From contig NZ_JXSK01000001.1 in assembly GCF_001083805.1 (NCBI RefSeq), forward strand, positions 186,001 through 250,000: DNA of 64,000 nucleotides, in the 5' to 3' direction. Each line of letters opens with the position of its first letter. Positions within the stretch are counted from its first letter, which is position 1. The notes under the pieces were generated by a model. The model was given only the letters and a program-made list of their open reading frames with translations. It was not told where the DNA came from and did not search any database. The position numbers were made by a program, and so were the translations under genes. Origin of the DNA: Photorhabdus luminescens subsp. luminescens (GTDB lineage: Bacteria; Pseudomonadota; Gammaproteobacteria; Enterobacterales; Enterobacteriaceae). Of the stretch, positions 1 through 13,200 are shown one piece after another.

Positions 1-1290
1 AAAGGGGTCATGGTGCCACATCGTGCAGTGGTTCGGCTGGTCATCAATAACGGGTACGCCGACATCGGGCCGGATGATCGGGTGGCGTTTGAGGCCAACC
101 CGGCTTTCGATGCCAGCACCTTTGAAGTTTGGTCGCCATTGCTTAATGGCGGCACGCTGGTGGTAATTGATCACGCTACATTATTGACGCCTAAAGAGTT
201 TGTTCAGGCATTACAGAATTATCGCATTACGGTGCTGTGGCTGAGTGTCGGGCTGTTTAACCGACTGGCGGCAGAGTTGTCGCCAGTGCTGCCACAAATC
301 AAAACCCTGATTGTCGGCGGTGATGTGCTGGATCAGCATGTGATTAGGCAAGTTCTGCGAGATAACCCGCCGCAACAGTTATTGAATGGCTATGGGCCAA
401 GTGAAGGGACTACCTTTACCGCCACCTACCGTATTGCAGAATTATCGCCAGAAGTGACCCGAATCCCCATCGGTCGGCCAATAGCCAATACGCAGGTTTA
501 TCTGTTGGATACCTATGGTCAGCCTGTGCCGCAGGGGGTAACCGGTGAGATGTATATCGGCGGGGATGGGGTTGCCTGTGGCTATCTCAATCGCCCCGAG
601 CTGACCGCGGAACGTTTTCTGCCAGATCCATTTAGTGATAAGCCGGATGCCCGCCTGTATCGGACCGGGGATTTGGCCCGTTACCTGCCAGACGGCAATC
701 TGGAGTTCCTGGGCCGTAATGACCAACAGGTGAAAATCCGTGGTTTCCGTATTGAACCGGGGGAAATAGAAGCCCGATTGATGGATTATCCGGCGGTGAA
801 TGAAGCGGTTGTGTTGGCGTTGGATGATGGGCAGGACAAACGGTTGGTGGCTTATGTAGCGGCAGAAACGGATGAGGAGTTGGTTAACCATCTGCGTACT
901 CATCTGAGCGCTATTTTGCCGGATTATATGGTACCGGCAGCCTTTGTACGTCTGGACACCTTCCCCCTGACGCCGAACGGAAAATTAGATCGTCAGGCAT
1001 TACCGACGCCGGGGGAAGAAGCCTTTGCCCGGCAAATTTATGAAGCACCGCAGGGAGAAGTAGAAACCCTATTGGCCGCTGTCTGGAGCGAGTTGTTAGG
1101 CATTGAACAGGTGAGTCGGCACGATAGCTTCTTTGCGTTGGGCGGCCATTCGTTGCTGGCGGTAAGGATGATTGAGCGTCTGCGTCATGCGGGGCTAACG
1201 TTGGCGGTACGTGATCTGTTTCAATCCCCGGTGTTGTCCGCATTTGCCCAAACAGTAGGACAGTATCGGGCAGTGGTGGCGCCAGCGAAT
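1..1290 (+). other. NRPS module 1 of window: A(partial, Val)-T
   Basis: The window begins inside the adenylation domain at KGVMVPHR. Pocket residues by alignment to GrsA are D, A, F (FDASTFEVW), W (ITVLWLS), I and G (LIVGG), and G, T, F (NGYGPSEGTTF). With the invariant lysine this is the classical valine code. The thiolation serine is in GGHS at about 1150. The following condensation domain is of the dual type, so this residue is predicted to be D-Val. Confidence 0.85.
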
Positions 1291-4200
1291 GTCATCACTC
1301 CGGCGACCATAGCACTCACACCAGCGATGTTGCCGTTGATTGAGTTGGCCCAACCTGAGATTGACTATATTGTGGAGCAAGTGCCGGGTGGGATGGCCAA
1401 TATTCAGGACATCTATGCCCTGTCGCCATTGCAGGACGGTATTCTGTTCCACCATTTACTGGCGAATGAAGGTGACCCGTATCTATTGGTCAGCCAGATG
1501 ACCTTTGCTGATCGTTCATTGCTGGATCGTTATCTGACAGCAGTGCAACAGGTGGTTAATCGCCATGACATCCTGCGTACCGCCTTTGTGTGGCAAGGAT
1601 TATCAGCACCAGCTCAAGTGGTCTGGCGTCAGGCGCAATTGTCAGTCACTGAATTGGCATTGAATCCGGTTGATGGGCCGATCTGTGACCAGTTAGCTCA
1701 ACATTTTGATCCACGTCACTATCGTATTGATCTGCAACGAGCGCCACTGTTGCACTTCGCGGTGGCGCAGGAGGACGATGGCCGTTGGAGCGTACTGCAA
1801 TTGCTGCATCATCTCATTGGTGACCATACCGCAATGGAAGTAATGCGCCGCGAAGTTCAGGCGTACCTTACCGGACTGGGGGACAATTTGCCGACGCCGG
1901 TCCCTTTCCGCAATCTGGTAGCTCAGGTTCGTCTGGGGGTGAGTCAGGCCGAACATACCCGCTTCTTTACCGATATGTTGGCTGAAGTGGACGAACCAAC
2001 GTTGCCGTTCGGATTGACGGAGGTCCATCGGGATGGTTCGCTGGTGACGGAATCGCACCGGATGTTACCCGCTACATTGAATGACCGCCTGCGCAGTCAG
2101 GCCCGGCACTTGGGCGTCAGTTTGGCGACTTTGTGTCATTTGGCCTGGGCACAGGTGCTGTCACATACCAGCGGACAGGCGAAAGTGGTGTTCGGCACCG
2201 TGCTGTTTGGGCGAATGCAGGCCGGAGAAGGCACTGACAGCAGTATGGGGCTGTTTATCAATACCTTGCCGTTGCGACTGAATATGGATGATACCCCGGT
2301 GCAGGACAGTGTACGGGCAGCGCATACTCGATTAGCTGGATTGCTGGAGCATGAACATGCGTCACTGGCGCTGGCTCAACGTTGCAGTGGAGTTCCGGGA
2401 GAAGCGCCCCTGTTTAGTGCTTTGATGAACTACCGGCATAGTGAGCAGTCGGTTACCTCGGATACCATCATCAGCGGTATTGAATTCCTGGGCGGACAAG
2501 AGCGCACTAACTATCCGTTTGTCTTGTCGGTGGAGGATGTTGGTCACGCTTTAGGATTAACGGCGCAAATTGTTCAACCGATTGATTCGGAGCGGATATG
2601 CGGTTATATGCAACAGGCGCTGGAAAGTCTGGCAGAGGCGCTTGAACAGCGTTCGGAGATACCGGTACGAGCACTGAATATCTTGCCGGCAGTGGAGAAA
2701 AAGCTGTTGCTGGAAACTTGGAATGTAACTGAAACATCGTATCCAGATCACGGTTGTATTCACCGATTGTTTGAACAATGGGCAGAGAAGAGTCCAGATG
2801 CCACGGCGTTGGTGTATGAAGAACAGATCCTCAGCTATGCCGAACTCAATACCCGTGCTAACTGTCTGGCACATCAACTGATAGCGTTGGGCGTCACACC
2901 GGACCAATGGGTGGCAGTTTGCGTGTCACGTTCACCGGCAATGGTGGTGGGAGTATTGGCGGTGCTGAAAGCCGGGGGTGCCTATGTGCCGTTGGATCCG
3001 GTTTATGCCGGTGAGCGTCTGGCGTATATCCTGACCGATGCTGCCCCCGCTATTTTACTGGCGGATAACGTCGGGCGTGATGCGTTGGGAGAGGACGCAC
3101 TGGCAAGGCTGACCGTACTTGACCCGAATAGTCTGCCTGATCAGCCGGACAGTAACCCGCAGGTGCCAACATTGACAGCACAGCATCTGGCCTATGTGAT
3201 TTACACCTCGGGTTCGACCGGCATGCCGAAAGGGGTGATGGTAGAACATCGTCATATCCTGCGTTTGTTCGACGCCACTGAAACCTGGTATCACTTTAAC
3301 CGGCAAGATATTTGGTGCCTGTTTCATTCCATTGCGTTTGACTTCTCGGTGTGGGAATTATGGGGAGCCTTACGCTACGGCGCTAAACTGGTGCTGGTAC
3401 CGCACTCGATTGCCCGTTCGCCCCAGGAATTGCATCAATTCGTGTGTCAGCACGGCATCACGGTGTTGAATCAGACTCCCAGTGCCTTTAAAGCTTTTAT
3501 TGCCAGTTATGTCGCCAATCCGTTACCGGACTGTTTGCGTTATATCATCTTTGGCGGAGAAGCACTCGATCCGAGTATTCTGAAACCGTGGTATGCCCTG
3601 CGTGAAGAGACATTGCCTCAGTTGGTGAATATGTACGGTATCACAGAGACCACCGTTCACGTCACTTACCGGGCACTGGGTCGCCATGATGTGGAACAGA
3701 CCACAAGTCCTATTGGTACGCGGATCTCGGACTTAACCCTCTATCTGCTGGATAAATATGGTCAGCCAGTACCGTTAGGCGCCGTGGGTGAATTATATGT
3801 TGGCGGAGGGGGGGTGGCACGGGGTTATCTCAATCGTCCTGAACTGACCGCAGAACGTTTCCTGCCAGATCCGTTTAGTGATAAGCCCGATACCCGCCTG
3901 TATCGCACTGGGGATTTGGCCCGCTACCTGCCAGACGGCAATCTGGAGTTCCTGGGCCGTAATGACCAGCAGGTGAAAATTCGCGGTTTCCGCATTGAGC
4001 CGGGGGAAATCGAAGCCCGGCTAATGGAACATCCGGCAGTGCATGAAGCAGTTGTGCAAGTGATGGGTGATGGTCAGGACAAACGGTTAGTGGCTTATGT
4101 AGTGGCAGAAGTAGACGAGGAGTTAATTAATCGTCTGCGTACTCATCTAAGTGGAATTTTACCGGATTATATGGTGCCAGCCGCGTTTGTCTGTATGGAT

Positions 4201-7200
4201 GCCTTCCCGTTGACACCAAACGGCAAACTGGATCGCCGAGCGCTACCAGCACCGGGGGAAGATGCCTTTGCCCGTCAAATTTATGCAGCACCACAAGGGG
4301 AGACAGAAACTCTGCTAGCCGCTATCTGGAGTGAGTTGTTGGGTATTGAACAGGTGAGTCGGCATGACAGCTTCTTTGCCTTGGGCGGTCATTCACTGTT
4401 AGCAGTGCGGATGATTGAACGTCTGCGTAATGCGGGGTTAACGCTGGCGGTGCGTGATTTATTCCAATCCCCGGTGTTATCGGCATTTGCCCAAACAGTT
4501 GGGCAATCACCGTCGGTGGTGGCGCCGGCGAATGTCATCACCCCGGCGACCACGGCACTTACATCCGACATGTTGCCATTGATTGATCTCACTCAGCCTG
4601 AGATTGACCATATCATTGCACAAGTACCGGGTGGGGTTGCCAATATTCAGGATATCTATGCCCTGTCACCGTTGCAGGATGGCATTCTGTTCCACCATTT
4701 ACTAGCGAATAAGGGAGATCCGTATCTACTAGCCGGTCAGATAGTCTTTGCTAACCGCGCCCTATTGGACAATTATCTGGCGGCAGTACAACAGGTGGTT
4801 AATCGCCACGATATTCTACGTACCGCCTTTGTTTGGCAAGGATTATCAACGCCAGTTCAGGTGGTCTGGCGTCAGGCGCAATTGTTAGTCACTGAACTGA
4901 CACTAGACCCAGTTGATGGGCCGGCCCGTGATCAGTTAGCTCAACATTTTGATCCGCGTCGCTATCGTATTGATCTGCAACGAGCGCCACTGTTGCGCTT
5001 TGCGGTGGCGCAGGAAGACGATGGCCGTTGGAGCGTACTGCAATTGCTGCACCATCTGATTGGCGACCATACCGCAATGGAAGTGATGCATGGCGAGATT
5101 CAGGCTTATCTTGCCGGACAGGAAGATAAGTTGCCTGCGCCGGTTCCTTTCCGCAATCTGGTGGCTCAGGTCCGGTTGGGGGTAAGTCAGGCCGAACATA
5201 CCCGCTTCTTTACCGATATGTTGGCTGAGGTGGATCAACCGACGCTGCCGTTCGGGTTAACGGAGGTACATCGGGATGGTTCACAGGTAATGGAATCGCA
5301 CCAGATGTTACCTGCTACGTTAAATGATCGTCTGCGCAGTCAGGCTCGGCGTCTGGGCGTCAGTTTGGCAGCGTTGTGTCATCTAGCCTGGGCACAGGTG
5401 TTGTCACGCACCAGCGGACAGGAGAAAGTGGTGTTCGGCACCGTGCTATTTGGGCGGATGCAGGCCAGAGAAGGAGCTGACAATGGCATGGGCCTGTTTA
5501 TTAATACCTTGCCGTTGCGACTGGATATGGATGATACCTCGGTACAGAACAGTGTGCGATTAGCCCATACCCGATTAGCCGGATTGCTGGCGCATGAACA
5601 TGCATCACTGGCACTGGCTCAACGTTGCAGTGGAGTACCGGGGGAAGCGCCCCTGTTTAGTGCGTTGCTGAACTACCGACATAGTGCGCCGCCGGTTACC
5701 ACGGATGAAACTATCAGCGGTATTGAGTTCCTTAGCGGACAGGAGCGCACCAATTATCCGTTTGTCTTATCGGTGGAGGATCTTGGTCACGCTTTAGGAT
5801 TAACGGCGCAAATCGTTCAACCGATTGATCCGAAACGCGTGTGCGGTTATATGCAACAGGCGCTGGAAAGCCTGGCAGAAGCGCTTGAGCAACGGCCGGA
5901 GACACCGGTACGGGCATTGAATATCTTGCCGGTGGCGGAGAAGACCCTGCTATTGGAGACTTGGAATGCGACCCAGGCACCTTATCCTGACCAGTGTTGT
6001 ATTCACCGGCTGTTTGAACAACAGGTAGAAAAGATGCCTGATGCGATAGCGCTGATGTATGGAGAACACATTCTCAACTATGCTGAATTGAATGCTCGCG
6101 CCAACCAATTGGCTCACTGGTTAATTAGGCAAGGGATTCAGCCGGATAACCGGGTCGCTGTGCGGTTAGAGCGTTCTGTTGAACTGGTGGTGGCTCAGTT
6201 GGCTATCCTCAAGGCCGGGGCGGTTTATGTGCCGATCGATCCCCGTGTGCCGGACGACCGGCAGCATTGGCTGGTAAACGACTGTGCAGCTAAATTGTTG
6301 CTTACGGGTATCCCGGTTGAATTGGCCGCTATCAGGCAGGAAGATTACCGCAATCCTGACTTACCCCGCTCCAGTACTGAGCTGGCCTATATCATGTATA
6401 CCTCCGGCTCAACGGGTACGCCCAAAGGGGTGATGGTACCGCATCGTGCCGTGGTTCGGTTGGTGATTAATAACGGGTACGCCGACATCGGACCGGATGA
6501 TCGGGTGGCGTTTGAAGCTAACCCGGCTTTTGATGCCAGCACCTTTGAAGTCTGGTCGCCATTACTCAATGGCGGCACGCTGGTAGTGATTGAACACTCC
6601 ACATTGCTGATGCCTAAAGAATTTGTTCAAGCATTACAGACTTATCGCATTACCGTGCTGTGGATGAGTGTCGGGCTATTTAACCAGTTGGCGACAGAGT
6701 TGTCCCCGGCTCTCCCGCAGCTCAAAATTCTGATTGTCGGCGGCGATGTATTGGATCCGCATGTGATTAGACAAGTTCTGCGTGATAACCCGCCGCAACA
6801 GTTATTAAATGGCTATGGACCGAGTGAGGGCACCACCTTTACCGCGACATACCGTATCACTGCGTTATCCGAGGGGACGACGAAGATCCCCATTGGTCGA
6901 CCGATAGCCAATACACGAGTTTATCTGTTGGATACCAGTGGTCAACCGGTGCCGCAGGGAGCAACCGGTGAGATTTATATCGGCGGAGATGGAGTTGCTT
7001 GTGGTTACCTTAATCGTCCTGAACTGACCGCAGAACGTTTCCTGCCGGATCCATTTAGTGATAAGCCAGATGCCCGTCTGTACCGCACAGGGGATTTAGC
7101 CCGTTACCTACCAGACGGTAATCTGGAATTCCTGGGCCGCAATGACCAACAGGTGAAAATCCGCGGTTTCCGTATTGAGCCGGGGGAAATCGAAGCCCGG

Positions 7201-10200
7201 TTGATGGAATACCCGACGGTGAGTGAAGCGGCTGTGCTGGCATTGGACGACGGTCAGGACAAACGACTGGTGGCTTATGTGGTGGCAGAAGCGGATGAAG
7301 AATTGGTCAATGGTCTGCGTACTCACTTAAGTACGATTTTACCGGATTATATGGTGCCAGCCGCTTTTGTCTGTATGGATGCCTTTCCGTTGACGCCAAA
7401 CGGCAAACTGGATCGCCGGGCATTACCAATGCCGGGGGAAGAAGATTTTGCCCGGCAGATTTACGCCGCGCCATTAGGAGAGATGGAAACCACATTGGCC
7501 GCTATCTGGCGTGAATTACTGGGTGTTGAGCGGATTAGCCGGTATGACAACTTTTTTACACTGGGCGGCCATTCGTTGCTGGCGGTACGAATGATAAACC
7601 GGATAGCGGCGTTAGGCGTTGAATTGCCATTGTCCATGCTGTTTACCTTCCCGTCTTTGATGACCTTTGCTGAAGCGATAAGTGCCCAGTTTGATGAATC
7701 GGACAGGATATTGCCCGCTATCGTTCCGCTATCCCGTGAAGGCCAATTGCCATTGTCATTTGCGCAACAACGCCTGTGGTTCCTGACGCAGTTTGACGGG
7801 GTGAGTGAGACCTATCATATTCCGCTGGCCTTACGTCTACATGGTCGGCTGGATATCGCTGCCTGGCAACAGGCGCTTGATACGCTATTTGCCCGTCACG
7901 AAGCGTTGCGTTCTGTCTTCATTGTCGTTGACGGCCAGCCGCAGGTAGAGTTGTTGCCGGCGGCATCTGGCTTGCCGATGAGAAAATATGATCTGCATGA
8001 CGTGCCTGATGTAGATGTTCAGCTTGCGTCTCTCTCTGCTCAGGAAGCCAATGCGCCGTTTGATCTTACCTGTGGCCCATTAATTCGTTCCAGTCTGATA
8101 CAACTGGCTGACGATGATCACGTCTTCTTGCTGACTCTGCATCATATTATTTTCGATGGTTGGTCTGTCAGCGTGTTAATGCGTGAATTGAGCGCACTTT
8201 ACACCGCGTTTCTAGCGAGGCAGCCGGATCCGTTGCCACCGTTGATAATTCAGTATCCTGATTACGCCGCTTGGCAGCGTCAATGGTTGTCGGCTGAACG
8301 TATACAGTCCCAATCTGACTATTGGCGTGAAAGGTTGGTTGATGCACCGGTTCTCCTGGATTTGCCGACTGACCGGCCGCGTCAGCCTCAGCAGTCATTT
8401 ACCGGGGCCTTATTGCCCATCAGCCTAGATGCGGAGTTAACCCAATCCCTCAAGCGCTTGAGTGAACAACAAGGCGTCACGCTATTTATGACTCTGTTGG
8501 CGGCTTGGGCAACGGTTCTATCGCGTCTGTCAGGTCAGGAAGATCTGGTTATCGGTACGCCAAGCGCAGGCCGCAGTCGGCAAGAAGTAGAATCTTTAAT
8601 CGGCTTCTTTGTCAATACCCTGGCGTTGCGTATGGATTTATCCGGTACGCCGAATGTGGCGGAATTACTGGCGCGTGTACGGCAAACTGCGCTGGCGGCA
8701 CAGGAACATCAGGACCTGCCATTTGAACAGGTGGTGGAAATCGTGCAACCACCACGCCACTTGGCACACACTCCGCTATTCCAGGTGATGTTTGCCTGGC
8801 AGAACAATGAAGGTAAGGACTGGATGTTACCCGGATTGATTGTTTCACCTGTCGGACAAACTTTTGATATGGCTAAATTTGATCTTGAATTGAGCTTGTC
8901 TGAGGTGGACGGCCAGATTGTCGGTTATCTGAATTATGCCACTGCCCTGTTTGATCAAGCGACCATTGAGCGGCAGGTGGGCTATCTTTATACCGTGCTG
9001 AGAGAGATGGCAGCTAACCCTCAACAGCCAGTCGGGAAAATCGATATCCTGACCGTGGTGGAGCGCAAGTTGTTATTGGAAACCTGGAATGCAACTCAGA
9101 CGCCGTATCCTGACCGGTTATGCATTCATCGACTGTTTGAGCAACAGGCAGAGAAAACCCCTGATGCCACAGCGCTGGTATATGAAGGGCAAGCCTTCAG
9201 TTATGTTGAATTGAATGCCTGTGCTAATCGGCTGGCGCATCAACTGATTACGTTGGGTGTGGTACCGGATCAGCGGGTGGCAATCTGTGTCACAAGTTCG
9301 CCGGCACGAATAGTGGGACTGCTGGCAGTACTAAAAGCCGGGGGCGCCTATGTGCCGCTAGACCCGGCTTATCCGGGGGAACGTCTGGTTCATATTTTAA
9401 CCGATGCTGCGCCGACTATTGTGCTGGCGGATGATGCTGGACGTACCGCGTTAGGCGAAAAAGTGTTGGCAGCGTTAACTGTATTGGATCCGAATTCATT
9501 GCCCAACCAACCGGACAGCAACCCGCAAGTACCGGCATTAACTCCACGCTATCTGGCGTATGTGATTTACACCTCCGGTTCAACCGGCATACCAAAAGGC
9601 GTGATGGTCGAACATCGTGGGCTGGTTAACCTCATTCAGGAAAAAATTGCTCAGTTTGATATCCATCCGGGTAGCCGGATGTTGCAGTTTGCTTCATTTG
9701 GCTTTGATGCCAGCGTCTGGGAAACCATGATGGCATTGTGCAGCGGGGCTACTTTGGCGATCCCTGCCGATACGGTTCGTCAGGATCCCTGTTATCTCTG
9801 GCATTATCTGGAAGAGCAGGAGATAACCCATGCCTGTCTGACCCCAGCCTTACTCCGGGAGGGGATCGATTTGCCGGAGATGACAATAAGGCCGACGTTA
9901 ATACTCGGTGGCGAAGCACCCAGTGTAACGTTGCTTCAAGCACTATGTCGTCGGGCGACGGTGTTTAATGCGTACGGCCCAACGGAAATTACGGTGTGTG
10001 CGGCCACCTGGCGTTGCCCGTCAGATTATGATGAGGGTGTCATTGCTATTGGGCGTCCAACAGCGAACTCACGGGTTTATTTACTGAATACTGACGGTCA
10101 ACCAGTGCCGTTAGGCGCGGTTGGAGAGCTGTTTATTGGCGGTGTGGGGGTAGCGCGAGGCTATCTCAACCGGCCTGATTTGACGGCGGAGCGTTTTCTG

Positions 10201-13200
10201 GCAGATCCGTTTAGTGGTGAACTCGATGCTCGGATGTACCGGACTGGGGATTTAGCCCGTTACCTGCCAGACGGTAATTTGGAATTCTTGGGCCGTAATG
10301 ACCAGCAGGTGAAAATCCGTGGTTTCCGTATCGAACCGGGAGAAATCGAAGCTCGATTACTGGAACACCCGGCGATAAGTGAAGCGCTGGTGCTAGCTTT
10401 GGGAGATGGTCAGGATAAACGGTTGGTGGCTTATGTGGTGGCAGAAGCGGATGACCGGCTGGTGAATAGCTTGCATGTTCATCTAAGTGCCATTTTGCCG
10501 GATTACATGGTGCCGGCGGCCTTTGTACGCTTGGATACCTTCCCGTTGACGCCAAGTGGCAAGCTGGATCGCCGAGCGTTACCTGCACCGCAGGAGGGGG
10601 CATTTGCTCGTCAGGTTTATGAAGCCCCTAGAGGGGAGACAGAAATCCTGCTGGCTGCTATCTGGAGCAAGTTGTTGGGCGTTGAACAAATCAGTCGGCA
10701 TGACAGTTTCTTTGCTCTAGGCGGCCATTCATTGTTAGCGGTACGAATGATTGAACGTCTGCGTAATGAGGGGTTAGTACTGGCGGTACGTGATTTATTC
10801 CAATCCCCAGTGTTATCTGAATTTGCCCAAACAGTAGGGCAATCACAGGTGGTAGCAGTGCCAGCGAATGTCATTACTCCGGCGATTACGCAACTTACAC
10901 CCGAGATGTTGCCGTTGATTGATCTCACTCAGACTGAGATTGACCATATCATTGAACAAGTACCAAGTGGGGTTGCCAATATTCAGGATATCTATGCCCT
11001 GTCGCCGTTGCAGGACGGTATTCTGTTCCACCATCTACTGGCGAATAAAGGTGACCCGTATCTATTGGTCAACCAGATGACCTTTTCTGATCGTTCATTG
11101 TTGGATCGTTATCTGGCGGCAGTGCAACAGGTGATTAACCGCCACGATATCCTGCGGACTGCCTTTGTTTGGCAAGAATTATCAACGCCGGTACAAGTGG
11201 TTTGGCGTCAGGCGCAATTGTCAGTCACTGAACTGACACTAGACCCAATTGATGGGTCGGTCCGTGACCAGTTAGCTCAACATTTTAACCCGCGTCACTA
11301 TCGTATTGATCTGCAACGAGCCCCCTTGCTGCACTTTTCGGTAGCGCAGGAGGACGATGGCCGTTGGAGCGTGTTGCAATTGCTGCATCATCTGATTGGC
11401 GACCATACGACGCTGGAAGTGATGAACGGTGAGGTTCAGGCTTATCTTGCCGGACAGGAAGAGAACTTGCCTGCGCCAGTCCCTTTTCGCAATCTGGTGG
11501 CGCAAGCCCGGTTGGGGGTGAGTCAGGCCGAACATACCCGCTTCTTTACTGACATGCTGGCCGAAGTGGACGAACCCACGTTGCCATTCGGGTTGACGGA
11601 GGTGCATCAGGATGGTTCGCTGGTGACGGAATCGCACCGGATGTTACCTGCTACGTTGAATGACCGCCTGCGCAGCCAGGCCCGGCGGCTGGATGTCAGT
11701 CTCGCGGCGTTATGTCATCTGGCTTGGGCACAAGTCTTATCACGTACCAGCGGACAGGCGAAAGTGGTGTTCGGCACCGTACTGTTTGGGCGGATGCAGG
11801 CCGGGCAAGGGGTTGACAGCGGCATGGGCCTGTTTATCAATACCTTGCCGTTAAGACTGGATATAAATGATACCCCAGTGCAGGACAGTGTACGGTTAGC
11901 CCATACCCGGTTAGCCGGATTGCTGGCGCATGAACATGCTTCACTGGCGCTGGCTCAACGTTGCAGTAGGGTGTCAGGGGAAGCGCCTCTGTTTAGCGCG
12001 TTACTGAACTACCGGCATAGTGCGCAGCCGGTTACCACGGATGTCATCATCAGCAACATTGAATTCTTAGGTGGGCAAGAGCGCACGAACTATCCGTTTG
12101 TTTTGTCGGTGGAGGATTTAGGTCACGCTTTGGGATTAACGGCGCAAATCGTTCAACCGATTGATCCGGAGCGAATATGTGGCTATATGCAACAGGCGCT
12201 GGAAAGTCTGGCAGAGGCACTTGAACAGCAGCCAGAAACACCGGTACGGGCACTGAATATCTTGCCGGCAGCGGAGAAGAAACTGCTATTGGAGACCTGG
12301 AATGCGACCCTGGCGCCATATCCTGACCAGTGTTGTATTCACCAGCTATTTGAACAACAGGCAGAAAAGACGCCTGATGCGATAGCGTTGGTGTATGGAG
12401 AACACATTCTCAACTATGCCGAATTAAATGCTCGTGCCAACCGGCTGGCCCATTGGTTAATTGGGCAGGGGATCCAGCCGGGTGACCGGGTCGCTATGCA
12501 GTTAGAACGTTCTGTTGAACTGGTGGTGGCTCAGTTGGCTATCCTCAAGGCCGGGGCCGTTTATGTGCCGATCGATCCCCGAGTGCCGGATGAGCGACGG
12601 CACTGGCTGATAAACGACTGTGCAGCTAAATTGTTGTTTACGGATATCCCGGTTGAACTGGCCGCTATCAGTGAGGAGAATAATTACCACAACCCTGACT
12701 TATCTCGCTCCAGTACTGAACTGGCCTATATCATGTATACCTCCGGCTCAACCGGTACGCCTAAAGGGGTGATGGTGCCGCATCGGGCTGTGGTTAGATT
12801 GGTCATCAATAACGGGTACGCTGACATCGGGCCGGGCGACCGGGTGGCGTTTGAAGCTAACCCGGCTTTTGATGCCAGCACCTTCGAAGTCTGGTCGCCG
12901 TTGCTCAATGGCGGCGCGCTGGTAGTGATTGATCACGCCACATTGCTGACGCCTAAAGAATTTGTTCAGGCATTACAGATTTATCGCATTACCGTGTTGT
13001 GGATGAGTGTTGGGCTGTTTAACCGGTTGGCGACAGAGTTATCCCCGGTTCTCCCACAACTCAAAATCCTGATTGTCGGCGGCGATGTGCTGGATCCGCA
13101 TGTGATGGCGCAAGTTCTGCGTGATAACCCGCCGCAACAGTTATTGAATGGCTATGGGCCAAGTGAGGGCACCACCTTTACCGCGACATATCGTATCACT

